Below, piece after piece: positions 6,037-17,550 of a stretch of 38,202 nt of DNA. The translations under genes were made by a program, and so were the position numbers. A model generated the notes under the pieces. The model was given only the letters and a program-made list of their open reading frames with translations. It had not been told where the DNA came from and made no database searches. Every line of letters begins with the position of its first letter. Within the stretch, counting starts at the first letter, position 1. Origin of the DNA: Bacteroidota bacterium (GTDB taxonomy: Bacteria; Bacteroidota; Bacteroidia; Cytophagales; Cyclobacteriaceae); assembly GCA_013285945.1 (NCBI GenBank), contig JABDGP010000029.1:1-38202 (forward strand). Reading direction: 5' to 3'.

Positions 6037-9000
6037 TCATTTTTTAATAAACTTGAATGACTTCGTTTTCCTCTCTGAATCTAGTCTTAGAATATAAAGC
6101 CCGGAAGGAAGGCCTTTTACATTGATGCTATAGCTATCTGCATCTTTTTCAAGCTGTACTGAAGTCATCTGTCCAATAATATCAACTAGTAGTGCTTTGA
6201 CTGGTTCGTTAAGTCCTGAAATGAAAAGAATGTCATCAACAGGATTTGGATATACTGACATTATTTTTTCTTCTGACTTGGTAATCGCTGTAATAAGTAT
6301 TGATTGCTCGTCAGAAAATTGGCTAAGACAATCGTCAACCTGAGCCTGAACTTTATACTTGCCCGGATTTGAGGCATTCAATACAGAATTGGTTTCACCA
6401 GCGATGGTATTTCCATTCCAATACCATTGATTGCCATATCCCAAATTGGAGGTAAGTGCCGGGGAAGAAGAGCCTGTATTGGTCAGTGTAATTGTTGGTT
6501 TGGGCGGATCGATGCAAAAGCTTTGTACAACGGATGCCGCAGAATCGTAATTGACATCCCCACTTTGGGATGCCCGGATGTATACCCTACCTGATTTAAC
6601 CAAAGTTATTTGTGCTCCATTGATTGTTATTTTGTCAGAGCGTGTAGAGAAATTTACCACAAGGGATGAATTAGTCGTTGCCAAAGTATTAAATGGCAAA
6701 TCGCCTAAAGTCTTCTCTGGCAAAGTATTGAACGAAATAGTTTGGATTCCTTTATTGATCGTTAAGGCTTGTGTTACATCTGAGGCAGCATTGAAGTCAG
6801 AGCTACCAGACTGGCTGGCTGTAATGTTTACGGTTCCAGTTTTAAGGACAGTTAGGTAATTTCCATTGATAGAAGCGATCGTCGGATCAGAACTTGAATA
6901 GGTAACCAAAAGACCAGACGAAGCATTTCCATTTAAAGCGAAAGCGGCGACACCAAAAATTTTTGCAACAAGAGAATTAAATGTAATCGTCTGGTCTGTT
7001 TTAGACGAGAGCAGAAAGCGAGCTGACACTGGCAGATGATCTGACGTGGTGTTGCAGTAATTATTGATATAGTTTCTGGCATCCTCAATTGTAACTGAAT
7101 TGGGTACGTACGCGCTAACCAGTTCATCAGAAACAATTATGTTGTCAAGAAAGCTATTTGAGCTTGGAAATGTACTTGCTCCACTTTGATTCAATTCATA
7201 AGTAAGCACATTAAAATCAGCCGCATCATCAACAAACGATTTGTATGACGATTGCAGACCTATATTAATAGACCCATAGACGTCATCATTAAAATCTCCC
7301 AGCAGGATTACATTGTCATGCGGATAATACACATTGAGAGAATCGCGCAACAGGCGGGCGTCATATACTCGTCGATCATAGCTGTTCTGATCTGATCCGG
7401 ACTTGGCATGAATATCAATCATGCGAATGCGCCTTTTTGTTCCATTAATTATCACATCAAAGGTGGCCATGAATGGTAATCTCCCAGATGACCAAAAACT
7501 GTTGCTTGTACCCGTAGGATAGTTGGGCAACGTCTTAGTGCCAGCTAAGATGGAATCATATATAGCTGCAAACATTACTCGTGAGCTCACCAACTCGACT
7601 CTGGATGTGTTGTAAATGAAACCTGTTTTCTGTGGAGGATAGTGAGGATCTGGCGCCTGCCACGAATACGACCAACGATCAGATTCCACCATGTCATAGC
7701 CGGGCAAATTGGATACCAGCTGGTTAAATGCATCGTCATCTGAAATTTCTTCTAACGCAAAAACATCTGCGCCTATCGCTTGCATCACAGCCGAAATGTT
7801 CTGTATCTGCAGTGCATCATCCGTTGGGCCAAACTCTGCGCCCGTATTATCTTTTACGTTAGAACCGAAGAATTCCATGTTGTAGGTTGTGACGTTAAAG
7901 GTTTGAGATTTGTCCATTCCAGTCACCATTACGTTTCTTGTAGCTACACCTTGCGAAGCATTGAGGACCGAGCCGGCAAACGCATTGGTGGCAATACCCG
8001 AAACATTAAAATTCACATACACCGTTTGTTGGGCAATGGCTTCAGCCGCTGTGTATGAAATTGAAGGACTGAAATTGCTGTTGTCTTTTGAAACTTGAAA
8101 ATTATTAGGAGCTATGATAGTCACATCATTTTGAAGATTAATTCCTTTAACGAGATAGCTTTTTGAAATATTAGGTTCATTGAATGACAAAACCGTGGGC
8201 AAAATTTGCAAGTAACTTGCCGTTGCATTGCCTACAGTAATGTTATCGATTGTCCAGCGAGCAGCTGCAGAGGTAGTTGAGGTATAAACGAATGCGATAT
8301 AAACTTGTCCGGTGTAAGAAGACAAATCGACATTACTAATTGTCCAATCTGAATTTAATGTGCTTGTAGAACTGACAGCGACAGTCGGGAAATTCCCGTT
8401 AAGGTCAGTCCACGTAGCTGCGCGAGGATCACCTGAGCCCGAGTAATCAGTTGATATCTTTAGCTGTAAACTATTTCCAGCAAACGAAAATTGTGAATAG
8501 AACGAGAGGCTTGCATTTGCACTCAAGGTCAATACAGGTGAGATAAGCCAGTCTTCATTTGCGACATCGCCTCCTGAAAAACCATTCATTTGGAAACCCT
8601 TGGTTTGGTTGTAACCAAAGTCGACACAACTCCAAACCTGGGCACCGGTAACATTGTATGAAGTAAATGCGTTGCTATCGCATGTTTCAAAATCTTCTGT
8701 GAACTGTAATCCTGAAACGATTGAAATTTTAATCGGTGACGATTGAAGATTTGGAACATTGTCCTCAGCTACGATATAAACATCATAATTAGTTGAGGCT
8801 ACAAGTCCGTTTACCTGTGAAGTAAATTCAGTGTTGGAGGAAGTAACACTCATTGTGCCAAAGCGATTGCTTGCTAAAATATTACCACCAGCATCTTGTC
8901 CTTGTTTTACCTGAGTGGAGGTTGGCGCGCTAGCCCCTGACGGAAGCGCAACAAAATAGGTTTTACCATGTTCATTCAAATTTGTTCTAAGAACAAAAGT

Positions 9001-10125
9001 CGTTGGCGTAACCACGTCAATAACAGGATAGGTTGATGTGAAAAGTGGTGGAGTAATATCACCGGCAGTATTGGTTTGCGCGTCAAGTTTTAAAGGAGCA
9101 GCTTGAAGATTAGATACTGCATCTTCGCCTACAACATATACATCGTAGTCTGTGCCGGAATTTAGCGTTGAGATTGCGGCGCTATACTCGGTGGAAGGAA
9201 CTGCCACATTAATACTACCTGAAAAACCAGGAGCAACCAAAGCTCCGGTTGCATCCTGCCCGTTCTTTACTTGCATTGAAGAAGGGACCGGCGCGCCATC
9301 CGGAATAACAACAAAATAAGTTTTTCCGGTTTCGTTCAAATTGGTAAAAAGATTAAATCCGGATGTACTGAAATTAGAAACATTCGGGTAACCGGAAGTG
9401 AATGCCGGTGGCGTAATATCAGAAGGGACAAAAGAAAGGCTGACATCATCAATGCCAGAAATTGCTCTGCTCCCGCTTCCGGTAGTTGCTGATAAATCAA
9501 CTACACGAATCCATACGTTTCCGTTGACATTATTCAAGGCGGTTCCAAAGTTTACAGTCACCGTAGCACCTGCAAATACTGATAAAGTAGTTGTTAGCAA
9601 AGTCGGGCTTGTGGCGACAGCTGTAAAGGAGGTTGGTGAAGAGCCAAATCCGTAATCTACTTTCCATGTAGTGGTTCGGCCTGTAGATGACGTGCCATCA
9701 AGCGATAGCATTTTAAAACTTAAGGAAAAATTGCTCAAGCCTGAAGTGTTACTAAGTTGAAGAGCAAATGCCGCACCCGGGTCACCAAACGTTCCGGTTT
9801 GCTTTATCGCTATTGCTCTATCCGTTGAGTTACCTTGAACAGTAGAGGTTGCTGTAGACGTAAGGTTATTGGAAGATGCCACGTTTCTGAAATTTCCAGA
9901 CGTGCTGCTCCATGAAGTTGCTGCTGTGACCAAAGTTGCGGCCGTACCAATGGCAGAAGCAGTTGCTCCGGTTCGCACGGTCCAACCTGTGGGCAGTCCT
10001 GAGCCAATCAAATTAAAATCCTGAATGTAGGGTGAAGTTGTAAGTGTTACTTGTGCTGTGCTTTTACTTGAGACCAAAAATAGGGCAGCCAGAAAAAAAT
10101 GGGTATGCAAAAATCTTTCTTTCAT
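6037..10125 (-). CDS. Secreted multidomain endonuclease/exonuclease/phosphatase-family protein with T9SS tail
   Basis: The 1362-residue product starts with a signal peptide (about 1-24, ending STAQ). Residues about 237-350 and 357-470 are a tandem repeat, each opening DITPP.FTS.YP and containing TNLNE.GKTYFV. A jelly-roll, choice-of-anchor-J-like region (NEDWLISPVL at about 523-532) follows. The EEP nuclease domain is about 743-1037, with N749, E792/E793, GDFND at 943-947 and SDH at 1028-1030 as likely metal/catalytic residues. Two Ig-like repeats and a PKD/Ig-like segment follow. The tail from about 1285 (YPNPVDD...GLPSGLYILRL) is a T9SS type A sorting domain. It probably cuts extracellular DNA or acts on phosphoesters; the true substrate is not determinable. 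It is a single-gene unit, convergent with ribH. Confidence 0.9.
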   Translation of the reverse strand: MKERFLHTHFFLAALFLVSSKSTAQVTLTTSPYIQDFNLIGSGLPTGWTVRTGATASAIGTAATLVTAATSWSSTSGNFRNVASSNNLTSTATSTVQGNSTDRAIAIKQTGTFGDPGAAFALQLSNTSGLSNFSLSFKMLSLDGTSSTGRTTTWKVDYGFGSSPTSFTAVATSPTLLTTTLSVFAGATVTVNFGTALNNVNGNVWIRVVDLSATTGSGSRAISGIDDVSLSFVPSDITPPAFTSGYPNVSNFSTSGFNLFTNLNETGKTYFVVIPDGAPVPSSMQVKNGQDATGALVAPGFSGSINVAVPSTEYSAAISTLNSGTDYDVYVVGEDAVSNLQAAPLKLDAQTNTAGDITPPLFTSTYPVIDVVTPTTFVLRTNLNEHGKTYFVALPSGASAPTSTQVKQGQDAGGNILASNRFGTMSVTSSNTEFTSQVNGLVASTNYDVYIVAEDNVPNLQSSPIKISIVSGLQFTEDFETCDSNAFTSYNVTGAQVWSCVDFGYNQTKGFQMNGFSGGDVANEDWLISPVLTLSANASLSFYSQFSFAGNSLQLKISTDYSGSGDPRAATWTDLNGNFPTVAVSSTSTLNSDWTISNVDLSSYTGQVYIAFVYTSTTSAAARWTIDNITVGNATASYLQILPTVLSFNEPNISKSYLVKGINLQNDVTIIAPNNFQVSKDNSNFSPSISYTAAEAIAQQTVYVNFNVSGIATNAFAGSVLNASQGVATRNVMVTGMDKSQTFNVTTYNMEFFGSNVKDNTGAEFGPTDDALQIQNISAVMQAIGADVFALEEISDDDAFNQLVSNLPGYDMVESDRWSYSWQAPDPHYPPQKTGFIYNTSRVELVSSRVMFAAIYDSILAGTKTLPNYPTGTSNSFWSSGRLPFMATFDVIINGTKRRIRMIDIHAKSGSDQNSYDRRVYDARLLRDSLNVYYPHDNVILLGDFNDDVYGSINIGLQSSYKSFVDDAADFNVLTYELNQSGASTFPSSNSFLDNIIVSDELVSAYVPNSVTIEDARNYINNYCNTTSDHLPVSARFLLSSKTDQTITFNSLVAKIFGVAAFALNGNASSGLLVTYSSSDPTIASINGNYLTVLKTGTVNITASQSGSSDFNAASDVTQALTINKGIQTISFNTLPEKTLGDLPFNTLATTNSSLVVNFSTRSDKITINGAQITLVKSGRVYIRASQSGDVNYDSAASVVQSFCIDPPKPTITLTNTGSSSPALTSNLGYGNQWYWNGNTIAGETNSVLNASNPGKYKVQAQVDDCLSQFSDEQSILITAITKSEEKIMSVYPNPVDDILFISGLNEPVKALLVDIIGQMTSVQLEKDADSYSINVKGLPSGLYILRLDSERKTKSFKFIKK

Positions 10126-10248
10126 AATAGGGTTAGATAAACAAGTAAACCTGTCTATTTTATTTTGTTCAGAGGAGCGATGATGATTAAAATCACTGTT
10201 TGGTTTAGCAAACTGCAGATTCTACTATTTCCCTAAAGAGACAGCAAC

Positions 10249-10277
10249 AAAAAAGGCTCCCAACACTGAGAGCCTTT
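10249..10277 (-). terminator. Terminator after icd
   Basis: On the minus strand AAAGGCTC (10277-10270) pairs with GAGCCTTT (10259-10252) around a 10-nt loop and is followed by a run of T's to 10249. It lies about 23 nt past the icd stop and separates icd from the secreted nuclease gene. Confidence 0.85.
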
Positions 10278-10299
10278 CACTTATTTATAAGATTTACAG

Positions 10300-11526
10300 T
10301 TACATATTCTTCACTACTTCTTTTCCAAATTCAGAACATTTGAGTAAAGTAGCCCCTTCCATTTGCCGATGGAAATCGTAAGTCACGCGTTTTGCAGATA
10401 TCGCGCCTTCCAATCCTTTCACAATCATATCTGCAGCTTCCTGCCAGCCCATGTATTCCAGCATCATTACACCCGAAAGTATTACCGAACCGGGATTTAC
10501 TTTATCCTGACCGGCATATTTAGGTGCTGTACCATGCGTTGCTTCAAAAATAGCATGCCCTGTGATATAGTTAATGTTTCCGCCTGGCGCGATACCGATT
10601 CCACCTACAATAGCTGCAAGTGCATCTGAAACATAGTCACCATTCAGGTTCAAAGTAGCCACAACAGAATATTCATCCGGACGCAGAAGGATTTGCTGAA
10701 GGAATGCATCTGCAATAGAATCTTTCACCACAATTTTATGACCGCCATTGTTAATTTCCATCCAAGGTCCGCCATCAATCTCTTTGCCGCCAAATTCATT
10801 TTTCGCCAGTGCGTAACCCCAATCACGGAAGCCGCCCTCAGTGAATTTCATGATATTGCCTTTGTGCACCAATGTCACACTTGGCTTTTTCTGTTCGATA
10901 GCAAATTTAATCGCTGCTCGTACCAACCGCTCTGTTCCATCTTTCGAAACTGGCTTGATGCCGATACCCGAAGTTTCGGGGAACCGGATTTTCTTATACT
11001 GCTTAGGATAAGTCTCCTTAAAGAATTGCAAAAACTTTTTATTGTCATCGCTGCCGGCTTCAAACTCTATACCCGCATAAATGTCTTCGGTGTTTTCACG
11101 GAAGATTGTCATGTTGGTTTTGTGTGGTTCTTTTACGGGTGAAGGCACACCTTTGAACCATTGCACCGGGCGTACGCACGCATATAAATCCAATTCCTGA
11201 CGTAGAGCAACATTCAATGAACGGATACCACCGCCCACGGGCGTAGTCAACGGACCTTTTATACCAACCAGATATTCCCGAAACACATTCATCGTTTCAT
11301 CGGGCATCCAATTGCCAACTTTATTAAAGGCTTTTTCACCGGCCAGCACTTCTTTCCAGTTTATTTTACGCTTGCCTTTATATGCTTTTTCAATGGCTGA
11401 ATCAAATACAATTTGAGACGCAGGCCAGATATCAACCCCGGTACCATCACCTTCAATGAAGGGAATCGTGGGCATATCGGGCACATTTAATTTTCCGTTA
11501 CTAATACTGATCTTTTGGTCACTCAT
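10300..11526 (-). CDS. icd: Isocitrate dehydrogenase, NADP-dependent
   Basis: It oxidises isocitrate to 2-oxoglutarate in the TCA cycle. The 408 residues resemble the E. coli-type homodimeric enzyme. The isocitrate-binding stretch [17 protein letters not shown] (98-114) carries S103, N105 and R109, the counterparts of the phosphorylatable serine and its neighbours. [10 protein letters not shown], with the adjacent Lys-Tyr pair, is typical of NADP preference. It stands downstream of panB by about 93 bp and ends in a strong terminator. No complete promoter match was found in the gap, so cotranscription from upstream or a weak promoter is possible. Confidence 0.96.
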   Translation of the reverse strand: MSDQKISISNGKLNVPDMPTIPFIEGDGTGVDIWPASQIVFDSAIEKAYKGKRKINWKEVLAGEKAFNKVGNWMPDETMNVFREYLVGIKGPLTTPVGGGIRSLNVALRQELDLYACVRPVQWFKGVPSPVKEPHKTNMTIFRENTEDIYAGIEFEAGSDDNKKFLQFFKETYPKQYKKIRFPETSGIGIKPVSKDGTERLVRAAIKFAIEQKKPSVTLVHKGNIMKFTEGGFRDWGYALAKNEFGGKEIDGGPWMEINNGGHKIVVKDSIADAFLQQILLRPDEYSVVATLNLNGDYVSDALAAIVGGIGIAPGGNINYITGHAIFEATHGTAPKYAGQDKVNPGSVILSGVMMLEYMGWQEAADMIVKGLEGAISAKRVTYDFHRQMEGATLLKCSEFGKEVVKNM

Positions 11527-11619
11527 GGTTTTTAATATTGAATAGTAGATATTTTTGAGAGCCCCGAATTTAGAAAAATTCAGATAAAGAAGGTAATGAT
11601 TTTACAGCAGCTGACCGGC

Positions 11620-12441
11620 TCAATACTTCTCTTCTTCGCTGGGAAACTTCTTCGTTCTAACGTCGCTCACATAGTTATTTACTGCCGATGTAATCACCGA
11701 ATTAAGATCGGCATACCGGCGCAAAAAACGGGGTTTGAATTCTTGAGTAATGCCAAGCATATCCTGCATTACAAGCACCTGCCCATCCACATCTGGGCCG
11801 GCACCTATGCCAATAATAGGGATACTTAATTTTGCGGAGACCTTTTTTGCGAGTTCTGCGGGAATCTTTTCCAATACTATCCCAAAACAGCCGCACTCCT
11901 GCAGAAGAAGAGCATCTTCCATTAGTTTATTTGCCTCAACTTCCTCTTTCGCACGAACATTGTAAGTCCCGAATTTATAAATAGACTGTGGTGTCAAACC
12001 CAAATGACCCATTACAGGCACGCCGGCACTTAATATTCGTAAAACGGAATCCTTCACTTCGCTGCCACCCTCAAGTTTCACAGCATGCCCTCCAGCCTCT
12101 TTCATAATGCGAATGGATGAGCGCAACGCCTCGCCAGAACTTCCTTGATAATACCCAAATGGAATGTCGACAACAACGAGTGCACGTTTCACAGCTTTCA
12201 CAACAGAGGAAGCATGATAAATCATCTGATCCAACGTGATGGGCAAAGTAGTCTCATTTCCTGCCATCACATTTGAGGCAGAATCTCCGACTAAAATAAC
12301 ATCCACCCCAGCACCGTCGATGATTTTGGCCATGCTGTAATCATAAGCCGTGAGCATAGCAATCTTCTCACCTCTGTTCTTCATTTCCTGAAGCTGGTGT
12401 GTGGTGATTTTTTTTATTTCTGCCTTCTTGTGAACTGACAT
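11620..12441 (-). CDS. panB: 3-methyl-2-oxobutanoate hydroxymethyltransferase
   Basis: This enzyme adds a hydroxymethyl group from methylene-tetrahydrofolate to 2-oxoisovalerate, the first committed step to pantothenate. The 273-residue protein has [19 protein letters not shown] (29-47), the metal/substrate motif [11 protein letters not shown] (51-61) and [10 protein letters not shown], all typical of PanB. It ends in a Glu/Lys-rich tail. It lies 72 bp after the phosphoribosyltransferase gene; that spacer is repetitive and AT-rich. No panC or panD is adjacent. Confidence 0.96.
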   Translation of the reverse strand: MSVHKKAEIKKITTHQLQEMKNRGEKIAMLTAYDYSMAKIIDGAGVDVILVGDSASNVMAGNETTLPITLDQMIYHASSVVKAVKRALVVVDIPFGYYQGSSGEALRSSIRIMKEAGGHAVKLEGGSEVKDSVLRILSAGVPVMGHLGLTPQSIYKFGTYNVRAKEEVEANKLMEDALLLQECGCFGIVLEKIPAELAKKVSAKLSIPIIGIGAGPDVDGQVLVMQDMLGITQEFKPRFLRRYADLNSVITSAVNNYVSDVRTKKFPSEEEKY

Positions 12442-12513
12442 AGGACTCTGGATTATAGATTCAAAATCAGAAATTACAGATTAAAATTCAGGATCGCTGA
12501 ATCTGTAAATCAA
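12442..12513. repeat. AT-rich intergenic repeat-like segment
   Basis: The 72-bp gap holds repeated words of the AATCTG/CAGATT and AAAATCAG kind, including CAGATT and AATCTG in inverse orientation and GATCGCTGA at 12492-12500. The last 9-mer recurs in the rpsK-rpsD gap at 18175-18183 in a similar context. This may be a dispersed intergenic repeat of this genome. Confidence 0.35.
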
Positions 12514-13026
12514 TTATCGAAGATAAACAGCTGCGCCTTTACCTAATTTCACTTCTACGTGATCTGTAAGTGTTGTCGCCAGTTCAAAACCTGTATACGT
12601 TGGTGTAATTGGAAAAACAGTATGGCTTCGATTAACTAACACTGCCACCTCAATCCGTTTTACTTCGGTGACCAGCAAAGGTTTCATTGCGTAAGCTAAT
12701 GTGCGCGCTGTATTGAGCACGTCATCAATTAAAATGACGCATCTGTTTTTCAATTCTTTGACAGGCACATCTACTTTTATTTCGCTTTGAACTGGCGAGA
12801 GTTTATCCACGGACACTTTTGCTAAGAGCGTATCAAGTGATGAAATCTTCTTCAACTCCTTATCAAGAATCTTTGCAAACTCATATCCTTGCCCGTCAAT
12901 ACCTGCCAATACAATTTTCTTCTCTGAGAAATTATTTTCATAAATCTCGTAAGCAATCCTTCGGATTTTTTGGCCGACTTGTTCTTCATTGAGTACCAAT
13001 GTTTTCATCGTGGCCGTAGCGTTCAT
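12514..13026 (-). CDS. PyrR-like phosphoribosyltransferase
   Basis: This 170-residue type I phosphoribosyltransferase has the PRPP-binding motif CVILIDDVLNTARTL at about 96-110 and the early IVLAGIDGQGYEFAKIL strand-helix. It is closest in feel to PyrR or uracil/hypoxanthine transferases, so it may salvage bases or sense nucleotides. RNA-binding attenuation cannot be claimed. The ATG overlaps the stop of the preceding Lrp gene (ATGA, 13023-13026), which supports this start, although an internal Met at residue 7 is also possible. It sits in a carA-eno-lrp run, so a pyrimidine link is plausible but inferred. Confidence 0.8.
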   Translation of the reverse strand: MNATATMKTLVLNEEQVGQKIRRIAYEIYENNFSEKKIVLAGIDGQGYEFAKILDKELKKISSLDTLLAKVSVDKLSPVQSEIKVDVPVKELKNRCVILIDDVLNTARTLAYAMKPLLVTEVKRIEVAVLVNRSHTVFPITPTYTGFELATTLTDHVEVKLGKGAAVYLR

Positions 13027-13498
13027 GGCAGGGGGATTACTCGGCTGTCTTTAAAAGTAGATAAGATCACTGTTGATTGCATATTATCCACAACTTCTAT
13101 GTTCGAAACTTGTTCGAGCATTAAGGTTTGATAAGCCGGAATATCAGGAGCTACAATTTTCAAAATAAAATCGGCTTGACCAGTAACATGATGGCATTCT
13201 ATCACTTCGGGAATCCGGCCGATAGCCTTGATGAATTTTTCGATATTGTCTTTGTTGTGGCCTTTCAATGAGACTGTGACAAAAGTGCAAACACCAAGGC
13301 CTACACTTGCCATATCAACCACGGCATGATAGCTTTTAATTACACCCTGAGTCTCCAATTTTTTTACGCGCTCTAGCGTAGGCGCCGGCGACAATCCAAT
13401 TTCCTGTGCCAGTTGAGCATTGGTAATGTTGGAGTTCTTTTGAAGCAACTCAAGGATTTTCCGATCGATTGAATCGAGTTTGATTTTCATGGCTTTCA

Positions 13499-13499
<1 letters not shown>
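13023..13499 (-). CDS. Lrp/AsnC-family transcriptional regulator
   Basis: This 158-residue protein has the classic Lrp layout. An N-terminal winged helix-turn-helix begins LDSIDRKILELLQKNSNI with recognition-helix residues LSPAPTLERVKKLE, and a C-terminal RAM ligand-binding domain contains HHVTGQADFILKI (about 104-116). Such proteins sense amino acids or related ligands; which one is not visible here. Its start codon shares one base with the eno stop (TAATG at 13499), and its stop overlaps the next gene, so the three are very likely translated from one mRNA. Confidence 0.92.
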
Positions 13500-14782
<1,283 letters not shown>

Positions 14783-14804
14783 TTAAGATTTTAGGGTTTG
14801 CTTA

Positions 14805-15911
14805 TTAGTCTACTAATTCCTTTTTGCTCTCTTTGATCATTGTTACAAACTGATCGAAAAGGTAGTTGGAGTCGTGAGGGCCCGGAGATGCCTCCGGGTG
14901 ATATTGTACCGAAAACACCTTTTTATCCTTCAAACGGATACCCATGATGGTGTTATCGTTCAGATGAATATGTGTCACTTCCACATTGGGGTTTTTCTCA
15001 ATGTCTTTTTCGCTTACGCCAAACCCATGGTTTTGTGAAGTCATTTCACCGAGGCCGGTAACTAAATTTTTAACCGGATGATTAAGTCCGCGGTGCCCGT
15101 GATGCATTTTATAAGTTGACAATCCGCAAGCAAGAGCCACCAATTGATGACCAAGACAAATTCCAAAAACCGGTTTATCTAATGTCAGGATTTCTTTAAC
15201 TGTCTTTATTGCATAGTCCATCACCGAAGGATCTCCGGGGCCATTGGATAAAAAATACCCGTCGGGCGCCCATGATTCCATTTCTGAGGCACTCGTTTTG
15301 GCTGGAAACACTTGAACATAGCATCCGCGGGCAGCAAGATTTAAGAGGATGTTTGTTTTAATCCCATAATCCAGCGCCGCAACCTTAATGGGCGCATTAG
15401 GCTTGCCAACAAAGTAAGACTTCTTCGTACTCACCACAGACGACAACTCCAATCCGTCCATTGAAGGGACTTTTTTCAACTCCTCTTTCAGTTGCTCCGG
15501 AGAATGTTCGGAAGAGATGATTGCATTCATAGCCCCCTTGCTGCGAATGTGACGCACCAACTTCCTGGTATCCAGACCAGTGATGCCTACCACACCGTTT
15601 TTTTCAAGGTAAGCCTGTAAGCTCTCTTTGGATGTCTTCCTGCTAAATTCGCTTGAAAACTCATTTACAACAATACCGCTGATCTGTGGCTTTGCTGATT
15701 CTTGCTCTTCGTTTACAGTACCATAGTTGCCAATGTGAGCTGTAGTGTTTACGATGATCTGTCCGTAATAGGATGGGTCTGTATAGATTTCCTGGTAGCC
15801 GGTCATTCCTGTGTTGAAGCAAATTTCACCTCCGGAAGTGCCCCTTTTGCCAATGGCTTTTCCTTCTATTAACAAACCGTCTGCTAAAAGTAAATATGCT
15901 TTGTCTGTCAT
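14805..15911 (-). CDS. carA: Carbamoyl-phosphate synthase small subunit
   Basis: This glutamine amidotransferase subunit supplies ammonia to CarB for carbamoyl phosphate, used in pyrimidine and arginine synthesis. The 368-residue protein has the CPSase N-terminal domain (about 1-150). A class I GATase domain follows, with the nucleophile in GICLGHQ (Cys252), LSNGPGDPS (about 221-229) and YHPEASPGPHD (His338, Glu340). carB is not in the window. It follows the ribosomal cluster after a terminator. Confidence 0.98.
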   Translation of the reverse strand: MTDKAYLLLADGLLIEGKAIGKRGTSGGEICFNTGMTGYQEIYTDPSYYGQIIVNTTAHIGNYGTVNEEQESAKPQISGIVVNEFSSEFSRKTSKESLQAYLEKNGVVGITGLDTRKLVRHIRSKGAMNAIISSEHSPEQLKEELKKVPSMDGLELSSVVSTKKSYFVGKPNAPIKVAALDYGIKTNILLNLAARGCYVQVFPAKTSASEMESWAPDGYFLSNGPGDPSVMDYAIKTVKEILTLDKPVFGICLGHQLVALACGLSTYKMHHGHRGLNHPVKNLVTGLGEMTSQNHGFGVSEKDIEKNPNVEVTHIHLNDNTIMGIRLKDKKVFSVQYHPEASPGPHDSNYLFDQFVTMIKESKKELVD

Positions 15912-15928
15912 AATCCGAATTGGGTCAA

Positions 15929-15936
15929 CAAAAATA
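15929..15936 (-). promoter_or_regulatory. Possible -7 box for carA
   Basis: The minus strand reads TATTTTTG, an exact TAnnTTTG match, 18 nt from the carA ATG. No TTG is found at the proper -33 distance, so this is weak. No PyrR-type attenuator or other leader structure was seen. Confidence 0.25.
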
Positions 15937-15963
15937 CTTGATTAACTATAATATTTTGGAAAT

Positions 15964-16000
15964 AAAAAAAGGATTGAACTTACGCCCAATCCCTCTTTTT
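15964..16000 (-). terminator. Terminator at the end of the ribosomal-protein cluster
   Basis: On the minus strand GGATTG (15992-15987) pairs with CAATCC (15976-15971), extended by A-T and G-T pairs, and is followed by seven T's. It lies about 25 nt past the rplQ stop. Confidence 0.75.
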
Positions 16001-16020
16001 GATAAAATGAATGATTCAAT

Positions 16021-16536
16021 TTATTCTTTCTTTTTCGCCTTTTTAGCAGCTTTTTTAGGCTTGTCTTCAGCAGTTGCAACCTCAGTTGCTCCGGCTTCAG
16101 CACCATCCTCTTTTTTACCTTTGCGTCCCCTGCGGGTTTTTGCCTTCTTGGCAGCTCCGTCTTTCTTATAAAGATCGTTAAAGTCAACCAATTCCATTAA
16201 GCACATATCAGCAGCATCGCCCAAGCGAGGATCACTCAATTTTACGATGCGAGTATAACCGCCATGTCTTTCAGAAGTACGCCCGGCTACTTCTCCAAAC
16301 AGTGTAGTTACCGATTCCTTGTTTTGCAAATATGAAAATACAACCCTGCGCGAGTGTGTAGAATCTGTTTTAGCCTTTGTAATCAAAGGTTCTACATATT
16401 TTCTCAATTCCTTGGCTTTTGCCACTGTTGTGGTAATCCTCTTGTTGAGGATTAGCGAAGACGCCATGTTTGAAAGAAGCGCATGCCTGTGGGCAGAGGT
16501 CCTTCCAAGGTGATTTATTTTTTTTCCGTGTCTCAT
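16021..16536 (-). CDS. rplQ: 50S ribosomal protein L17
   Basis: This large-subunit protein has 171 residues. The N-terminal core ([20 protein letters not shown]) is canonical. From about residue 125 it carries a Lys/Ala/Glu-rich tail not present in the shorter proteobacterial form; similar tails are common in Bacteroidota. Its ATG shares one base with the rpoA stop (TAATG at 16536), implying coupled translation. It is the last gene of the cluster, with a terminator downstream. Confidence 0.98.
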   Translation of the reverse strand: MRHGKKINHLGRTSAHRHALLSNMASSLILNKRITTTVAKAKELRKYVEPLITKAKTDSTHSRRVVFSYLQNKESVTTLFGEVAGRTSERHGGYTRIVKLSDPRLGDAADMCLMELVDFNDLYKKDGAAKKAKTRRGRKGKKEDGAEAGATEVATAEDKPKKAAKKAKKKE

Positions 16537-17525
16537 TAGTCTTCTTCCAGTTTATATTTGGCAAGATCCATTCCAAAAGTCAGGTTCTTATCAGAAACCA
16601 ATTGTTCTAATTCAGCGAGTGATTTCTTACCAAAATTCCTGAACTTCATCATATCAGAAATATCAAGTTGCACCAATTCGCCAAGGGTTTTCACGTCGGC
16701 AGCTTTGAGGCAATTGTAAGCGCGAACAGATAAGTCTAAGTCATGCAATTGTGTTTTCAACAATTTGCGCATGTGTAGCATCTCTTCATCAACTTGCTCT
16801 ACTTCGCTGTCTTTGGTGGTTTCAAGTTCGATTGATTTATCTGAGAAAAGACGGAAGTGCTGGATCAAAATGAATGCTGCGCCTTCCAATGCTTTTTCAG
16901 GATGGATTGATCCGTCGGTTTCAATCTCAACCATCAATTTTTCGTAGTCAGTCTTCTGTTCTACGCGGGTGTTTTCCACACTGTACTTTACATTTTTTAC
17001 AGGCGTGAAAATTGCATCGATCGGAATAAAGCCAAATACTTGTTCGTTTGGCTTGTTCTCTTCTGCAGGCAAGTAACCGCGGCCTTTCTCAACTGAAAGT
17101 TCGATTTCAAAATGAGAAGACTCATCCAAATTACAGATCACATGATCCGAATTCAGAATTTCAAAGCCTGAAGTAAACTTCGCGATGTCACTGGCTTTGA
17201 ACTGCTTTTGTTTCTTAATGTTCACCACCACTTTAGAGTCGTTGGTGTCGCCTATTTTTCTGAATCGAACTTGCTTCAGATTCAAAATGATTTCGGCTAC
17301 GTCTTCTACAACGCCTTCAATGGTTGAGAACTCATGCAATACTCCCGGAATCTTAATTCCTGTGATTGCATAACCTTCCAATGATGACAATAAAATTCTT
17401 CTCAGCGCATTGCCGATGGTAACGCCATATCCTTTTTCCAGAGGTTTGAAGGTGAAAAGACCATGGAAGTCGTCTGACTTTTCCATCACCACTTTATCTG
17501 GCATTTGAAATGCTAATATTGACAT
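16536..17525 (-). CDS. rpoA: RNA polymerase alpha subunit
   Basis: The alpha dimer nucleates RNA polymerase assembly. The 329-residue protein has the N-terminal domain with [19 protein letters not shown] (about 34-52). The C-terminal domain around [20 protein letters not shown] and [12 protein letters not shown] contacts UP elements and activators. A short acidic linker (about 240-255) joins the two. It lies 25 bp after rpsD and one base into rplQ. Confidence 0.99.
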   Translation of the reverse strand: MSILAFQMPDKVVMEKSDDFHGLFTFKPLEKGYGVTIGNALRRILLSSLEGYAITGIKIPGVLHEFSTIEGVVEDVAEIILNLKQVRFRKIGDTNDSKVVVNIKKQKQFKASDIAKFTSGFEILNSDHVICNLDESSHFEIELSVEKGRGYLPAEENKPNEQVFGFIPIDAIFTPVKNVKYSVENTRVEQKTDYEKLMVEIETDGSIHPEKALEGAAFILIQHFRLFSDKSIELETTKDSEVEQVDEEMLHMRKLLKTQLHDLDLSVRAYNCLKAADVKTLGELVQLDISDMMKFRNFGKKSLAELEQLVSDKNLTFGMDLAKYKLEED

Positions 17526-17550
17526 AAGCTCTTTACTTTTTGTTTCAGGA

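Noticed and set aside
10126-10248. Promoter for the T9SS nuclease gene
   Set aside because: No TAnnTTTG with matching -33 was found; only partial boxes are present, so no site is claimed.
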